Positions 25,293-35,060 of a DNA stretch of 64,000 nt are shown here, one piece after another. Source of the DNA: Pseudarthrobacter oxydans (GTDB taxonomy: Bacteria > Actinomycetota > Actinomycetes > Actinomycetales > Micrococcaceae); contig NZ_CP139438.1 of the NCBI RefSeq assembly GCF_034258515.1, forward strand, positions 1,860,001-1,924,000. The letters are read 5' to 3'. A program made the translations under genes and the position numbers. The first letter of the stretch is position 1. Every line of letters starts with the position of its first letter. Under the pieces are notes generated by a model, which ran no database searches, was not told the origin of the DNA, and saw nothing but the letters and a program-made list of their open reading frames with translations.

Positions 25293-25376
25293 ATGAACCC
25301 CAAGCGATGGCTCTTCGATGCCAAACACCCTGCCGCTTCACCGGAGGGCGCAGCCGCCGCGCCGGTCGCCGCATGA
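25293..25376 (+). CDS. 27-residue leader peptide ORF between FMN riboswitch and ribD
   Basis: The ATG at 25293 is preceded by GGGAAGGA at suitable distance. The ORF encodes MNPKRWLFDAKHPAASPEGA and seven more residues, and stops at TGA 25374-25376. That stop overlaps the ribD start as ATGA. This is unannotated in the usual sense and too short for automatic callers. The first codons contain GCGATGGCTC, one arm of the 10-bp inverted repeat with 25256-25265, so its translation is in the likely riboswitch expression platform. Coding status is supported by the ribosome-binding site and exact overlap, not by homology. Confidence 0.5.
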   Translation: MNPKRWLFDAKHPAASPEGAAAAPVAA

Positions 25377-26557
25377 CGGCGGGCAACCCGGCCACGGCTG
25401 ACGCAATCAGCACGGAGCCGCATCCGGGCCACCCCCCGGGGCACGCTGACGGGGTGGTTACCGCCTTCAGTGCTGCCGAGTCCGGAGCCATGGGGGCTGC
25501 CCTCGAGGCAGCCCTGCGGGGTCCGCGGGGGGCGAACCCGTTGGTGGGCGCCGTCGTCGTGGATCCTGCAGGCCGCCACCTCGTCACCGGTTTCCACCGC
25601 GGCGCCGGCACCGCGCATGCAGAGGCGGATGCGATCAGCCAGGCAACAGCCGCGGGCCTGGATCTCTCCGGCTGCACCATGGTGGTTACCCTGGAACCCT
25701 GCAACCACGTGGGACGCACAGGCCCTTGCGCCGAGGCCATCATTGCCGCCGGAATAACGGACGTGGTGTACGCGGTGGATGATCCGCATGACCCGGCAGC
25801 AGGCGGAGCTGCAACGCTGAGGGCCGCGGGCGTCCGCGTCCGCAGCGGGCTCGGGGCCGCGGAGTCCCTGGACCTGAACCGCCAATGGTTTGAGGCTGTG
25901 ACGGCGAAACGGCCTTTCGTCACCCTCCACATCGCCCAGACGCTGGACAGCCGCATCGCGGCCGAGGACGGCACCAGCCAATGGATTTCCAGCCCGGAAT
26001 CCCTGGCCGACAACCATGCCATCCGCAGCCGGATCGATGCCATCCTGGTGGGCACCCAGACCGTCCTGGTGGACAATCCGCGGCTCACCGCCCGGAACGC
26101 ATCGGGAGCATTGGCAGCGAGCCAGCCGGTGCGGGCCGTTATGGGGCTGCGGGACTTCCCCGCCGGCGCCGCCGTACGCGGAACAGACGGACTGGTGGCG
26201 CATCTCCGCACCCGGGACCCGCGCGAGGCACTGACCATGCTGTACCGATCCGGGACACGCCACGTCATGGTGGAGGGAGGCTCGCGCATCCTGAGCGCGT
26301 TCCTCTCTACCGGGCTGGTCGATGAACTCATCGTGTATTTGGCGCCCACCCTGCTGGGCTCCGGTACGCCGGCCCTCGGGAGCCTGGGGATCACCACCCT
26401 CGCCGATGCCCAGCAATGGGACTGGGACGGGTCCGACGGCGGTGCCGTGCGAAAGCTGGGCCGGGACCTGCGACTTCACCTTAGACCGCAACGGACCGTT
26501 GCACTGGATCCTCAACCAACCCGCGACAGCGCGGAGCCAGCCCAGGGAGGCTACTGA
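25373..26557 (+). CDS. ribD: Bifunctional riboflavin biosynthesis deaminase/reductase
   Basis: The 394-residue protein has an N-terminal cytidine-deaminase-like domain with zinc motifs HAEADA and EPCNHVGRTGPCAEA (about 80-125). The C-terminal reductase domain (about 180-370) shows LHIAQTLDSRIA, ILVGTQTVLVDNP and VMVEGGSRILSAFL. It converts the GTP-cyclohydrolase product to the 5-amino-6-ribitylamino-uracil phosphate. I start at ATG 25373, which overlaps the leader ORF; the frame runs upstream to 25307 but without a site. It is the first enzyme gene of the rib operon. Confidence 0.92.
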   Translation: MTAGNPATADAISTEPHPGHPPGHADGVVTAFSAAESGAMGAALEAALRGPRGANPLVGAVVVDPAGRHLVTGFHRGAGTAHAEADAISQATAAGLDLSGCTMVVTLEPCNHVGRTGPCAEAIIAAGITDVVYAVDDPHDPAAGGAATLRAAGVRVRSGLGAAESLDLNRQWFEAVTAKRPFVTLHIAQTLDSRIAAEDGTSQWISSPESLADNHAIRSRIDAILVGTQTVLVDNPRLTARNASGALAASQPVRAVMGLRDFPAGAAVRGTDGLVAHLRTRDPREALTMLYRSGTRHVMVEGGSRILSAFLSTGLVDELIVYLAPTLLGSGTPALGSLGITTLADAQQWDWDGSDGGAVRKLGRDLRLHLRPQRTVALDPQPTRDSAEPAQGGY

Positions 26558-27201
26558 TGTTTACCGGAATTATTGCCGAACAAGGGCACGTCCTGTCCGT
26601 GGAGCGGGACGGGAACGCCAGCGCTACCGTGCGGCTGCACGCGCCCGGCACCACCGAAGGGCTCGCGCTCGGCGGCTCCATCGCCGTCAACGGGGTGTGC
26701 CTCACGGCCACGGAGATCAACGGCAAGGAATTCAGCGTTGACGTGATGGGGGAAACCCTGGTCCGCAGCACCATTGGCGAACTTGCTCCGGGTGATTCGG
26801 TCAACCTTGAACGCTGCGTTCCGGCCGGCGGCCGGCTTGACGGGCATGTGGTGCAGGGGCACGTGGACGGCGTCGGGGTGCTGCTGGAACGCGAGGCCCT
26901 CGGCAACTGGGAGCGGCTTCGGTTCGGCGTGCCCGCCAACCTGGCGCGCTACATAGCGGAAAAGGGCTCCATCGCCATCGACGGCGTCTCGCTCACGGTG
27001 ACCGCAGTCAGTGAGGCCAGTGAGCAGGCTCCCTGGTTTGAGGTGGGGCTCATTCCCACAACCCTGGCTGAAACCGGCCTCGGCGCCAAGAGCACCGGCA
27101 GCCGGGTGAACCTGGAAGTGGACGTCCTGGCCAAGTACACCGAACGCCTGCTGGCGTTCAATGCCCCGTCGCCCGCCGCCGTTGAGGGAGGGACCCGATG
27201 A
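26557..27201 (+). CDS. ribE: Riboflavin synthase, alpha subunit
   Basis: The 214-residue protein is made of two similar lumazine-binding repeats, starting [12 protein letters not shown] (about 1-97) and [12 protein letters not shown] (about 98-205). Both have the G-x-CLT- or VSLTV-type block ([20 protein letters not shown]). It converts two 6,7-dimethyl-8-ribityllumazine molecules to riboflavin. It overlaps ribD by one base. Confidence 0.93.
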   Translation: MFTGIIAEQGHVLSVERDGNASATVRLHAPGTTEGLALGGSIAVNGVCLTATEINGKEFSVDVMGETLVRSTIGELAPGDSVNLERCVPAGGRLDGHVVQGHVDGVGVLLEREALGNWERLRFGVPANLARYIAEKGSIAIDGVSLTVTAVSEASEQAPWFEVGLIPTTLAETGLGAKSTGSRVNLEVDVLAKYTERLLAFNAPSPAAVEGGTR

Positions 27202-27950
27202 ACGCCGCAGTAAAGCTGGAACAGGCAGGGCCGGCCGGATCCGCCGCCCCTGCTGCCCGAACCGGCGGGCCAGCGGCTGCCCTTGGACTCGACACCATCG
27301 AAGAAGCCGTACGGGCCATCGCCGCCGGCAGGCCTGTGCTGGTGGTGGACAACGAGGACCGGGAGAACGAGGGCGACATCATCTTCGCCGCCCAGCATGC
27401 CACCCCGGCCCTGATGGGGTGGACCATCCGCTACAGCTCCGGTGTTATCTGTGTTCCGCTGTCCGGGGACCGGGCGGACGCCCTGGCACTGCCGCCGATG
27501 GTGGCGGTCAACGAGGACGCCAAAGGTACGGCCTACACGGTGTCCTGTGATGCCGCCTTGGGTGTGAGCACCGGGATCTCCGCAACTGACCGGGCCCTGA
27601 CGGCCCGCGTCCTCGCGGATCCGCAGGCCGGGCCGGCGGCCGTGACCCGTCCGGGGCATATTTTCCCGCTGCGGGCCGTTAAAGGGGGAGTGCGGGAACG
27701 CCCCGGCCACACCGAAGCGGCCGTGGACCTGTGCCGGCTCGCCGGACTGGAAGCTGTGGGCGTAATCGCCGAAGTTGTCTACGACGACGGTGAGATGATG
27801 CGGCTGGACGGGCTTCGCGCCTTCGCTGCCGAACACGGGTGCCCACTGATCTCGATTGAAGACCTGGTGGCCTACCTCGAGGCAGCGGGCACATCGGTTG
27901 GCAGCAATACCCGGGCAGGACGCGCGGGCGGAGAAGAGGAGATACGATGA
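27198..27950 (+). CDS. ribB: 3,4-dihydroxy-2-butanone 4-phosphate synthase
   Basis: The 250-residue enzyme makes dihydroxybutanone phosphate from ribulose-5-phosphate. Metal and substrate residues lie in [37 protein letters not shown] and [11 protein letters not shown] ... [14 protein letters not shown]. The first 30 residues are low in complexity and probably disordered. Many bacteria fuse this domain to GTP cyclohydrolase II; here ribB and ribA are separate genes coupled by an ATGA overlap. It overlaps ribE by four bases. Confidence 0.93.
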   Translation: MNAAVKLEQAGPAGSAAPAARTGGPAAALGLDTIEEAVRAIAAGRPVLVVDNEDRENEGDIIFAAQHATPALMGWTIRYSSGVICVPLSGDRADALALPPMVAVNEDAKGTAYTVSCDAALGVSTGISATDRALTARVLADPQAGPAAVTRPGHIFPLRAVKGGVRERPGHTEAAVDLCRLAGLEAVGVIAEVVYDDGEMMRLDGLRAFAAEHGCPLISIEDLVAYLEAAGTSVGSNTRAGRAGGEEEIR

Positions 27951-28687
27951 CGGCTTCCGGAGCTTCGGGCAACGGCCACCACCTGTCAGGGTCGGGCAAC
28001 GGCCACCACCTGGAGGCGGGCAACGGCCAGATGCCCCATCCCGTCAGCGGCGGACCCATCGTGCAGCTGCCGACGGCTTTCGGCGACTTCATTGCCCAGG
28101 CGTGGACGGACCTGGTCACCGGCCACGAGCACCTTGCCGTCAGCTCCCCCAACCCGCCCAAGGACGGGAAAGCACCCCTGGTCCGGCTGCACTCCGAGTG
28201 CCTGACCGGGGATGTCTTCGGCTCCTACCGCTGCGACTGCGGGGAACAGCTTGCCTACGCCCTGGAGATGATCGGCGAGCAGGGCGGCACCCTGCTGTAC
28301 CTGCGCGGCCAGGAGGGCCGTGGCATCGGCCTCGCCAACAAGATCAAGGCCTACGCGCTGCAGGAGGCCGGCTTCGACACCGTCGAGGCCAACGAGCAGC
28401 TGGGCCTGCCGGTGGATGCCCGCTGCTACAAGGCTGCCGCCCAGGTGCTCGCGGAAATGGGGCTGCACGAGGTGCGGCTCCTGAGCAACAATCCGGACAA
28501 GCAGAACAGGCTGGCGAAGGCCGGTGTCAGGGTGGTGGAGATGGTCCCCACGGAGGTGCCCTCCCGCGACCAGAACATCCGGTACCTGCAGACCAAGAAG
28601 GACCGCATGGAGCACCGGCTGACGCTCGATACCCACGTGGCCGCCGTCCCCGCCGCCGCTGATTCCTTTGACCACGAACAAGACTGA
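27947..28687 (+). CDS. ribA: GTP cyclohydrolase II
   Basis: The 246-residue enzyme opens GTP at the first step of riboflavin synthesis. The zinc-binding Cys cluster is [18 protein letters not shown], and the catalytic Arg-Gly block is [19 protein letters not shown]. The N-terminal 35 residues contain two copies of SGNGHHL from a 21-base repeat (27965-27985 and 27992-28012), possibly slippage-derived. A perfect 16-base tandem repeat, GACCACGAACAAGACT x2, spans its stop codon (28670-28701). Both extensions are outside the conserved fold. Confidence 0.93.
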   Translation: MTASGASGNGHHLSGSGNGHHLEAGNGQMPHPVSGGPIVQLPTAFGDFIAQAWTDLVTGHEHLAVSSPNPPKDGKAPLVRLHSECLTGDVFGSYRCDCGEQLAYALEMIGEQGGTLLYLRGQEGRGIGLANKIKAYALQEAGFDTVEANEQLGLPVDARCYKAAAQVLAEMGLHEVRLLSNNPDKQNRLAKAGVRVVEMVPTEVPSRDQNIRYLQTKKDRMEHRLTLDTHVAAVPAAADSFDHEQD

Positions 28688-28701
28688 CCACGAACAAGAC
28701 T
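28670..28701 (+). repeat. Tandem 16-bp repeat across the ribA stop codon
   Basis: GACCACGAACAAGACT occurs twice head-to-tail at 28670-28685 and 28686-28701, with more degenerate copies toward ribH. The ribA TGA lies at the junction. It looks like a small slippage duplication. Confidence 0.7.
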
Positions 28702-28750
28702 CACCACACCACAAGACTGACTACGAGACTGAACGGAACAGAACTGACTT

Positions 28751-29239
28751 ATGAGCGGACACGGCGCCCCCGACATCGACCTCACCACCCTCAACCCCGC
28801 GGAAACCTCGCAGCTGCGGCTGGCCATCGTGGCAGCAAGCTGGCACACGCAGATCATGGATGGCCTCCTGGACGGCGCCCTGCGGGCCGCCAAGGACGCC
28901 GGGATTGCCGAGCCCACTGTCCTGCGCGTCCCCGGCAGCTTTGAGCTTCCCGTGGCTGCCGCGCGGCTGGCGCCGCACTTTGACGCCGTGGTTGCCCTCG
29001 GCGTCGTCATCCGTGGCGGAACCCCGCACTTTGACTACGTGTGCCAGGCCGCGACGTCGGGCCTCACTGATGTCAGTGTGCGCACCGGGGTCCCGGTGGG
29101 CTTCGGCGTCCTGACGTGCGATACAGAACAGCAGGGCCTGGACCGTGCGGGCCTGCCGGGCTCCAAGGAAGACAAAGGCCACGAGGCCGTCACCGCGGCC
29201 CTCGCCACTGCCGTTGTGCTCAAGCAGTACGGCAAGTAG
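28751..29239 (+). CDS. ribH: 6,7-dimethyl-8-ribityllumazine synthase
   Basis: The 162-residue subunit makes lumazine from the ribityl-uracil and dihydroxybutanone phosphate. Family blocks are [47 protein letters not shown] with the catalytic His, and [14 protein letters not shown]. It is the last gene of ribDEBAH, about 60 bases after ribA. Confidence 0.94.
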   Translation: MSGHGAPDIDLTTLNPAETSQLRLAIVAASWHTQIMDGLLDGALRAAKDAGIAEPTVLRVPGSFELPVAAARLAPHFDAVVALGVVIRGGTPHFDYVCQAATSGLTDVSVRTGVPVGFGVLTCDTEQQGLDRAGLPGSKEDKGHEAVTAALATAVVLKQYGK

Positions 29240-29340
29240 CACGCCCCGCATGGCGGGCGCGTGTGTATTCGCTCACATCGCGCCCGTCATGCAACGGCCC
29301 GGGAAGCGCCCTTTGGGCCGCAGCAAGTAGGCTGTAGGGC

Positions 29341-29604
29341 GTGAAGAATTTCGAGACGCTGTTCGCTGAGCTCAGCGAGAAGGCAGCCACCCGCCCGGAA
29401 GGCTCCCGCACCGTCGCTGAATTGGAGTCCGGTGTTCACGGCATCGGCAAGAAAGTCGTTGAGGAAGCAGCCGAAGTGTGGATGGCTGCCGAATATGAAT
29501 CCGATGAAGCCGCGGCCGAGGAAATCTCCCAGCTGCTGTACCACCTGCAGGTCCTGATGCTCGCCAAAGGCCTCACCCTGGAAGACGTCTACAAGCATCT
29601 GTAG
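29341..29604 (+). CDS. hisE: Phosphoribosyl-ATP diphosphatase
   Basis: The 87-residue protein has the MazG-type helical fold. Metal-binding acid residues are in [18 protein letters not shown] and [18 protein letters not shown]. It removes pyrophosphate from phosphoribosyl-ATP in the second step of histidine synthesis. The start is GTG 29341. HisI, the next enzyme, is separate and about 2.6 kb downstream. Confidence 0.94.
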   Translation: MKNFETLFAELSEKAATRPEGSRTVAELESGVHGIGKKVVEEAAEVWMAAEYESDEAAAEEISQLLYHLQVLMLAKGLTLEDVYKHL

Positions 29605-29605
29605 C

Positions 29606-29636
29606 CACCGGCCCGGCGCGCCCCACGCCGCCGGTG
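29606..29636 (+). other. Hairpin in the hisE-hisG gap
   Basis: CACCGGC and GCCGGTG, with inner GGCG and CGCC, form an 11-bp two-part stem around CGCCCCA. There is no T-run; it may be a weak terminator or processing hairpin. Function is not established. Confidence 0.35.
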
Positions 29637-29695
29637 CCCGCCGTGGCCTGCATTGCCTGAACACCTAGACCTCCCTCCACCCAGAAAGACCTTCC

Positions 29696-30556
29696 ATGCT
29701 GCGAGTAGCCGTCCCCAACAAGGGCTCCCTGTCCGAAGCCGCATCCGCCATGCTGTCCGAGGCGGGGTACCGCCAGCGCCGTGATTCCCGCGAGCTGGTT
29801 ATGGTGGACCCGGACAACGAGATTGAGTTCTTCTTCCTCCGTCCCCGCGACATCGCCGTGTACGTCGGCCAGGGAACGCTCGACGTCGGCATCACCGGCC
29901 GCGACCTGCTCCTGGACGCCGAGGTGGAGGCTGAAGAGCTCCTTCCGCTTGGTTTTGCTGCCTCCACGTTCCGTTTTGCGGGTCCCGTGGGAGACTTCGC
30001 CAAGGTTGAGGAACTGGAAGGGAAGCGGCTTGCCACGAGCTACGACGGCCTCCTCCGCGGCTACCTGGCCGGGCGCGGCATCAAGGCCAAGGTGGTCCGC
30101 CTGGACGGCGCCGTGGAATCCTCGGTCCGGCTGGGCGTCGCGGACGCCATCGCGGACGTCGTCGAAACCGGCAACACCCTCAAGGCTGCCGGGATGGAGA
30201 TCTTCGGCGAACCCATCCTGAAGTCCGAAGCCGTCCTGATCCGCCGGACCGGCGAAGGCGGTGCCGCGAACGGCACGGCCAAGGAGATCGAGGTCCTGAT
30301 CCGCCGGCTCCAGGGCGTGCTGGTGGCCCGCCAGTACGTGCTGATGGACTACGACATCCGCAAGGAGCTCGTGGAACAGGCCGCTGCCCTCACTCCCGGC
30401 CTGGAATCGCCCACGGTCTCGCCGCTGCGCGACTCGGACTGGGTTGCCGTCCGGTCCATGGTGCCCAAGAAGGAAACCAATCGGATCATGGACGAGCTGT
30501 ACGATCTCGGCGCCCGCGCCATCCTGGTCAGCAGCATCCACGCCTGCCGCATCTGA
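29696..30556 (+). CDS. hisG: ATP phosphoribosyltransferase, long form
   Basis: The 286-residue HisG starts histidine synthesis by joining ATP and PRPP. It begins [20 protein letters not shown]. The PRPP-loop block is [20 protein letters not shown] (about 142-161). The final 75 residues form the HisG_C/ACT-like regulatory domain with the histidine feedback site, so no HisZ partner is needed. The gene lies 91 bases after hisE and 16 bases before hisF. Confidence 0.93.
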   Translation: MLRVAVPNKGSLSEAASAMLSEAGYRQRRDSRELVMVDPDNEIEFFFLRPRDIAVYVGQGTLDVGITGRDLLLDAEVEAEELLPLGFAASTFRFAGPVGDFAKVEELEGKRLATSYDGLLRGYLAGRGIKAKVVRLDGAVESSVRLGVADAIADVVETGNTLKAAGMEIFGEPILKSEAVLIRRTGEGGAANGTAKEIEVLIRRLQGVLVARQYVLMDYDIRKELVEQAAALTPGLESPTVSPLRDSDWVAVRSMVPKKETNRIMDELYDLGARAILVSSIHACRI

Positions 30557-30572
30557 TTTCCAGGAGAATCCC

Positions 30573-31349
30573 ATGGCTGTAGCTGTACGAGTCATTCCCT
30601 GCCTCGACGTGGACGCCGGGCGCGTCGTCAAAGGCGTCAACTTCGAGGGCCTGCGCGACGCCGGCGACCCCGTGGAGCTCGCCCACCGCTACGACAACGC
30701 CGGGGCGGATGAACTGACCTTCCTGGACGTGACGGCGTCCTCCGGCAACCGCGAAACCACGTTCGATGTAGTCCGCAGGACGGCCGAAGAGGTCTTCATC
30801 CCGCTGTGCGTTGGGGGCGGCGTGCGGGGAGTCGCGGAGGTGGACAAGCTGCTGCGCTACGGCGCGGACAAGGCGTCCATCAACACGGCGGCGGTGGCGC
30901 GGCCGGATGTCATCAACGAGATTACCCGGCACTTCGGTTCCCAGGTCCTCGTCCTGTCCGTGGACGCCCGCCGCACCCGCCCGGGATCCCGGCCAACGCC
31001 GTCGGGATTTGAAGTGACTACCCACGGCGGACGCACGGGCACCGGGATCGACGCCATTGAATGGGCCAGGGAAGCCGCGGACCGCGGCGTGGGGGAGATC
31101 CTGCTGAACTCCATTGATGCCGACGGCACCAAGGACGGGTTCGACCTCGAACTGATCAAGCTGGTCCGGGCCGCCGTCAAGGTGCCCATCATCGCCTCCG
31201 GCGGCGCGGGAGAGCCTGCGCACTTTCCGCCCGCCGTCGCGGCCGGAGCTGACGCCGTCCTGGCAGCATCCATCTTCCACTGGGGCCCGGACAACATGAT
31301 GTCGCAGGTCAAGGACGCCATCCGGGACGCGGGTTTCGAAGTCCGCTGA
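30573..31349 (+). CDS. hisF: Imidazole glycerol phosphate synthase subunit HisF (cyclase)
   Basis: The 258-residue (beta/alpha)8 barrel forms imidazole glycerol phosphate with HisH. Catalytic Asp residues are in [15 protein letters not shown] (about residue 12) and [15 protein letters not shown] (about 134). The phosphate loops are CVGGGVRGV and [11 protein letters not shown] short Arg/Pro-rich insertion in the middle ([13 protein letters not shown]) replaces the usual KxGxW loop. I start at ATG 30573; the frame extends upstream over hisG but is not conserved there. Confidence 0.94.
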   Translation: MAVAVRVIPCLDVDAGRVVKGVNFEGLRDAGDPVELAHRYDNAGADELTFLDVTASSGNRETTFDVVRRTAEEVFIPLCVGGGVRGVAEVDKLLRYGADKASINTAAVARPDVINEITRHFGSQVLVLSVDARRTRPGSRPTPSGFEVTTHGGRTGTGIDAIEWAREAADRGVGEILLNSIDADGTKDGFDLELIKLVRAAVKVPIIASGGAGEPAHFPPAVAAGADAVLAASIFHWGPDNMMSQVKDAIRDAGFEVR

Positions 31350-31354
31350 CCAAC

Positions 31355-31421
31355 AGCAACGCGGGGTCACTTCCAGCCCAAAAACCTTGGTTTATTGAGC
31401 CGGATGTGACCCCGCGTTGCT
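31355..31421. terminator. Long hairpin between convergent hisF and the TIGR03085 gene
   Basis: AGCAACGCGGGGTCAC (31355-31370) and GTGACCCCGCGTTGCT (31406-31421) form a perfect 16-bp inverted repeat with a 35-base centre. A TTTT run follows on the plus strand. The position between converging genes suits a bidirectional terminator. The long arms and centre resemble an interspersed palindromic repeat unit. Confidence 0.6.
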
Positions 31422-31422
31422 T

Positions 31423-32067
31423 TTAGAGCCCGACTTCCGCTGACTGGAGCAGCGCGACGGCGTCCGGCTGGCCTTCGAAGGTCACCAGCGCGTGGCGGGT
31501 CCGGCCGTGGGCATGCATCAGCAGTTCGCCCGGCTCGCCCACGATGGCCACCGAAACAGGGGCCCGCTTGGCCACATGGCGCGGCCCGGACGGGCGCACC
31601 AGGACGATGCCCAGGTCCACACCGCGGTACAGGATCGCGGCGCGTTTGACGAGTTCGTCCCACAGGGCTTCCGAGTAGGCCTCGTCCAGTGCCCGGGGCG
31701 CCCAGCGGTCAACCGCCCGGCGGATATCCTCCGTGTGGACGAAGTACTCGATGAGGTTGGAGCTTTCGTCCAGCGCCTTGATGTTCATCGGCGACAGTGC
31801 CGGGGGCCCCGCGCGGAAGGTGTTGACGAGTTTCGCGTACTCCTCGGGCGTGGTGAGCTTCGCGGCGAGCCTGGCAGTCGCCTGGTCCGAGGCCTTGGCG
31901 AGGCGCTTGATGATCAGGCCCAGCCCCACGGCCGCCTTGCGTTCGCGCAGGTAAAGGTGGGCGGCAAGGTCCCTGGTACGCCAGCCCTTGCAGAGCGTGG
32001 GCGCGTCAGGTCCCGCCGCAAGCAGGGTCTCGGCAAGGACTTCTCGGGACGGTTCGACGAAATGCAT
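31423..32067 (-). CDS. TIGR03085 family metal-binding protein
   Basis: The 214-residue protein belongs to the DinB/mycothiol-dependent maleylpyruvate isomerase superfamily, where three His residues bind a metal. Visible candidates are the His in [16 protein letters not shown] (about 42) and in [13 protein letters not shown] (about 112). Family start and mid-blocks [20 protein letters not shown] and [12 protein letters not shown] match. Actinobacteria often have several such thiol-transferase-like proteins; the substrate is unknown. I start at ATG 32067. It is divergent from hisI, sharing a 112-base promoter gap. Confidence 0.78.
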   Translation of the reverse strand: MHFVEPSREVLAETLLAAGPDAPTLCKGWRTRDLAAHLYLRERKAAVGLGLIIKRLAKASDQATARLAAKLTTPEEYAKLVNTFRAGPPALSPMNIKALDESSNLIEYFVHTEDIRRAVDRWAPRALDEAYSEALWDELVKRAAILYRGVDLGIVLVRPSGPRHVAKRAPVSVAIVGEPGELLMHAHGRTRHALVTFEGQPDAVALLQSAEVGL

Positions 32068-32179
32068 CACTTGTGAAACTAGCACGACACGCGCAGGGTT
32101 GGGCAGCACGTCCGCCCCTGCTGGCGTGCCGTCGTTCACACACAATCGGGGGCCGGGTGGAGGCACTAGACTTGACCTG

Positions 32180-32623
32180 ATGTCTGAGCAGCCCGCCCCC
32201 GTCCTGAACCCCGGTATTGCCGCGCCCGCAGCCACTTCGCCCGGCCAGTCCCCGGCTCCGCTGGCGAGCCCGCTTCCCGCGGAGCTGGCAGCCGCGCTGA
32301 AGCGTGACAGCGCCGGCCTGATGGCCGCCGTCGTCCAGCAGTACGACACCAACGAGGTCCTGATGCTGGGCTGGATGGATGACGAAGCCCTGCACCGGAC
32401 CATGACCACCGGCCGCGTTACCTTCTACTCGCGCTCCCGCCAGGAGTACTGGCGCAAGGGGGACACCTCCGGGCATGTGCAGTGGGTCAAATCGGTGGCG
32501 ATGGACTGCGACGGCGACGCGCTGCTTGTGCGCGTTGACCAGGTGGGGGCCGCGTGCCACACCGGCACACGCACGTGCTTCGACGGCCGGGACCTGGCTG
32601 TTGCCACAGGCCAGGCAGGCTGA
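32180..32623 (+). CDS. hisI: Phosphoribosyl-AMP cyclohydrolase
   Basis: The 147-residue enzyme opens the ring of phosphoribosyl-AMP in histidine synthesis. Motifs are [20 protein letters not shown], the zinc Asp-rich block [20 protein letters not shown], and CHTGTRTCF with two zinc Cys. The first 35 residues are Pro/Ala-rich. ATG 32180 precedes it; an upstream in-frame extension to 31988 overlaps the divergent gene and has no site. It opens a run toward trpE, a conserved actinobacterial order. Confidence 0.93.
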   Translation: MSEQPAPVLNPGIAAPAATSPGQSPAPLASPLPAELAAALKRDSAGLMAAVVQQYDTNEVLMLGWMDDEALHRTMTTGRVTFYSRSRQEYWRKGDTSGHVQWVKSVAMDCDGDALLVRVDQVGAACHTGTRTCFDGRDLAVATGQAG

Positions 32624-32761
32624 CCCTTTTTCTGACCGCAGCCCGCTGCGGAAGGGGGCCGGGCCACCCCCTCCAAGCACAACCACCGCCGGGATTCCCG
32701 GCCCCAGGCACCTGGCCCTTCCAGAACCGGCCCCTACCAGAACAGGCGGAACAGCATAGCC

Positions 32762-34324
32762 ATGCAGGACCTTGGAATCATCAGCCCCGGCCTTGAGGAG
32801 TTCCGGGAACTGGCCGGCCACAGCCGCGTCATCCCCGTCCGGCTCAAGGTGCTCGCGGACGCCGAGACGCCCATCGGCCTTTACCGCAAGCTGGCGCAGG
32901 GGCAGCCTGGCACCTTCCTGATGGAATCCGCTGCGGTGGGCGGCGCCTGGTCCCGTTACTCGTTCATCGGCGCCAAATCCCGGGCAACATTGACCACCAA
33001 GGACGGCCAGGCGCACTGGCTGGGTGAACCGCCCGCGGGTGTCCCCGTGGACGGCAGCCCCGTCGACGCCATCCGCGACACCATCGAAGCCCTCCGCACC
33101 GACAGGTTCGAGGGGCTGCCGCCGTTCACCTCCGGCCTGGTGGGATTCCTGGGCTGGGAGACCGTCCGGCACTGGGAACGCCTGGTGAGCCCGCCGGAGG
33201 ACGACCTGCACCTGCCGGAGATGGCGCTGAACCTGGTGACCGACATGGCCGTCCACGACAACGTTGACGGCACGGTGCTGCTCATTGCCAACGCCATCAA
33301 CTTCGACAACAGCTCCGAACGGGTGGATGAGGCCTGGCACGATGCCGTGGCCAGGGTCAAGGCGCTCCTTGCCAAGGTCAGCAGCCCCGTTGCGCAGCCC
33401 GTGTCCGTCCTCGCTCCGGCGGCACTGGACTTCGCCTCCAGCGTCCAGGAACGCTGGGACGAAGCCGAGTACCTGGCGGCCCTGGACCGTGGCAAGGAAG
33501 CCATCGTTGATGGTGAGGTGTTCCAAGTGGTCATCTCGCGCCGCTTCGAGATGGAATGCAAGGCGTCCGCCTTGGACGTCTACCGGGTCCTGCGGAACAC
33601 CAACCCCAGCCCGTACATGTACATTTTCAGCCTCGAGGACGCCGACGGCCGGGAGTACTCGATTGTGGGTTCCTCGCCGGAGGCCCTCGTCACGGTGACC
33701 GGTGAAGAAGTCATAACCCACCCCATCGCCGGCTCGCGCCCGCGCGGCAAGACGGTGGAGGCGGACAAAGCCCTCGCCGACGAGTTGCTGGCGGACCAGA
33801 AGGAACGCGCCGAACACCTGATGCTCGTGGACCTCTCACGCAACGATCTCTCCAAGGTCTGCGTAGCGGGAACCGTGGACGTCACGCAGTTCATGGAGGT
33901 GGAACGCTTCAGCCACATCATGCACCTGGTGTCCACCGTCGTTGGCCGGCTCTCGCCCAAGGCCAAGGCCTATGACGTGCTCAAGGCCACGTTCCCGGCC
34001 GGCACCCTGTCCGGGGCCCCGAAACCCCGCGCCCTGCGCCTCCTGGACGAACTCGAGCCGCACCGCCGGGGTATCTACGGCGGCGTGGTTGGCTACCTGG
34101 ACTTCGCCGGCGACATGGACATGGCCATTGCCATCCGTTCGGCGCTGATCCGGGACGGGCGTGCGTACGTCCAGGCCGGAGGCGGGATCGTTGCTGATTC
34201 GGTCAACCCGACGGAGGCCCTGGAAACGGTCAACAAGGCAGCGGCACCGCTCCGGGCGGTCCACACGGCCGGTTCCCTGCAGAACATTTCGGCGGACTCG
34301 CTGCCCGGGGCGGACTCCCGGTGA
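32762..34324 (+). CDS. trpE: Anthranilate synthase component I
   Basis: The 520-residue protein uses chorismate plus ammonia or glutamine-derived nitrogen to form anthranilate. Landmarks are a tryptophan-site block LMESAAVGGAWSRYSFIGA, then PSPYMYIFSLEDADGREYSIVG, HPIAGSRPRGKT, LMLVDLSRNDLSKVC and FPAGTLSGAPKPRALRLL. The glutamine amidotransferase partner (trpG) is not in the window. I found no leader ORF with Trp codons in the 138-base gap before it, so classical attenuation is not supported. It overlaps the next gene as GTGA. Confidence 0.95.
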   Translation: MQDLGIISPGLEEFRELAGHSRVIPVRLKVLADAETPIGLYRKLAQGQPGTFLMESAAVGGAWSRYSFIGAKSRATLTTKDGQAHWLGEPPAGVPVDGSPVDAIRDTIEALRTDRFEGLPPFTSGLVGFLGWETVRHWERLVSPPEDDLHLPEMALNLVTDMAVHDNVDGTVLLIANAINFDNSSERVDEAWHDAVARVKALLAKVSSPVAQPVSVLAPAALDFASSVQERWDEAEYLAALDRGKEAIVDGEVFQVVISRRFEMECKASALDVYRVLRNTNPSPYMYIFSLEDADGREYSIVGSSPEALVTVTGEEVITHPIAGSRPRGKTVEADKALADELLADQKERAEHLMLVDLSRNDLSKVCVAGTVDVTQFMEVERFSHIMHLVSTVVGRLSPKAKAYDVLKATFPAGTLSGAPKPRALRLLDELEPHRRGIYGGVVGYLDFAGDMDMAIAIRSALIRDGRAYVQAGGGIVADSVNPTEALETVNKAAAPLRAVHTAGSLQNISADSLPGADSR

Positions 34325-34956
34325 CTGACAGCGGACCGGCGGCAGCGCAAACGGGGACTGCCGGCAGGCGCACGCCGGCGTGGGCACGCAAGTCCACGCT
34401 GGTGCTGCTTATTGCGGTCCTGGCGCTGGCGGTCTTCGGCACCACCACCCAAACCTGGATGACCGTCACGCTCGATCCGAACCAGGTGGGCCAGGCAGGG
34501 GCCGCACAGGACGCGCTTGAGGTCCAGGGAAGCAAGGCTGCCACCACCGTCACTGCGCTGGCGCTGGTGGCCCTCGCCGGCGGCCTGGCGGCAGCCATAG
34601 CGGGCAGGATTGCGCGGTGGATCATCACCGCCATCATTGTCCTTGCCTCCGCTGGAATTGTTGCCGCAGCAGCAACAGTCCTGGCCAACCCGCTGGCGGC
34701 CGCCCAGGGCTCCATTGCGGAAGCGACCGGCATCACCGGAAGCCAGGCGCTTGTTGCCGTCACCGCCTTTCCCGTCCTCGCCGTCGTGGCAGGCTGCCTG
34801 CTGGCCCTCGCCGCGCTGGTTATTCCCTTCGCCGCGCGGCACTGGAAGGCGCGGACGAAATATGACGTGCCGGCCACGGGCAGCGTTGCCGCCTCCGGTC
34901 CCGTGGATGAAATCGACAGCTGGGACCGGCTGTCACGGGGCGACGATCCCACCTGA
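34321..34956 (+). CDS. Trp biosynthesis-associated membrane protein (TIGR02234-like)
   Basis: The 211-residue protein has four predicted membrane helices (about 25-45, 78-96, 99-122, 137-165) and hydrophilic ends. Its position between trpE and trpC, with a GTGA overlap to trpE, matches the actinobacterial family named for this location. The exact role in tryptophan synthesis is unknown. A polar C-terminal tail ends DEIDSWDRLSRGDDPT. Confidence 0.82.
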   Translation: MTDSGPAAAQTGTAGRRTPAWARKSTLVLLIAVLALAVFGTTTQTWMTVTLDPNQVGQAGAAQDALEVQGSKAATTVTALALVALAGGLAAAIAGRIARWIITAIIVLASAGIVAAAATVLANPLAAAQGSIAEATGITGSQALVAVTAFPVLAVVAGCLLALAALVIPFAARHWKARTKYDVPATGSVAASGPVDEIDSWDRLSRGDDPT

Positions 34957-35060
34957 CCCGGCGGGTACGCACCGCTGCTCCCGGCAGGGTCCCGGCGGAT
35001 AACCGGTCACCGGCCAAAAAATGGCAGAATGTAAGCAGTATTCACCCTGAGGAGATTTCC

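Noticed and set aside
28457..28560. CRISPR-like repeats anywhere in the window
   Set aside because: No regularly spaced direct repeats of 23-40 bases were seen; the few direct repeats (ribA stop, msrB start, ribA N-terminus) are simple tandem duplications.
32624..32761. Possible trp leader peptide/attenuator before trpE
   Set aside because: I looked for a short frame with tandem TGG codons and a competing hairpin plus T-run and found neither.
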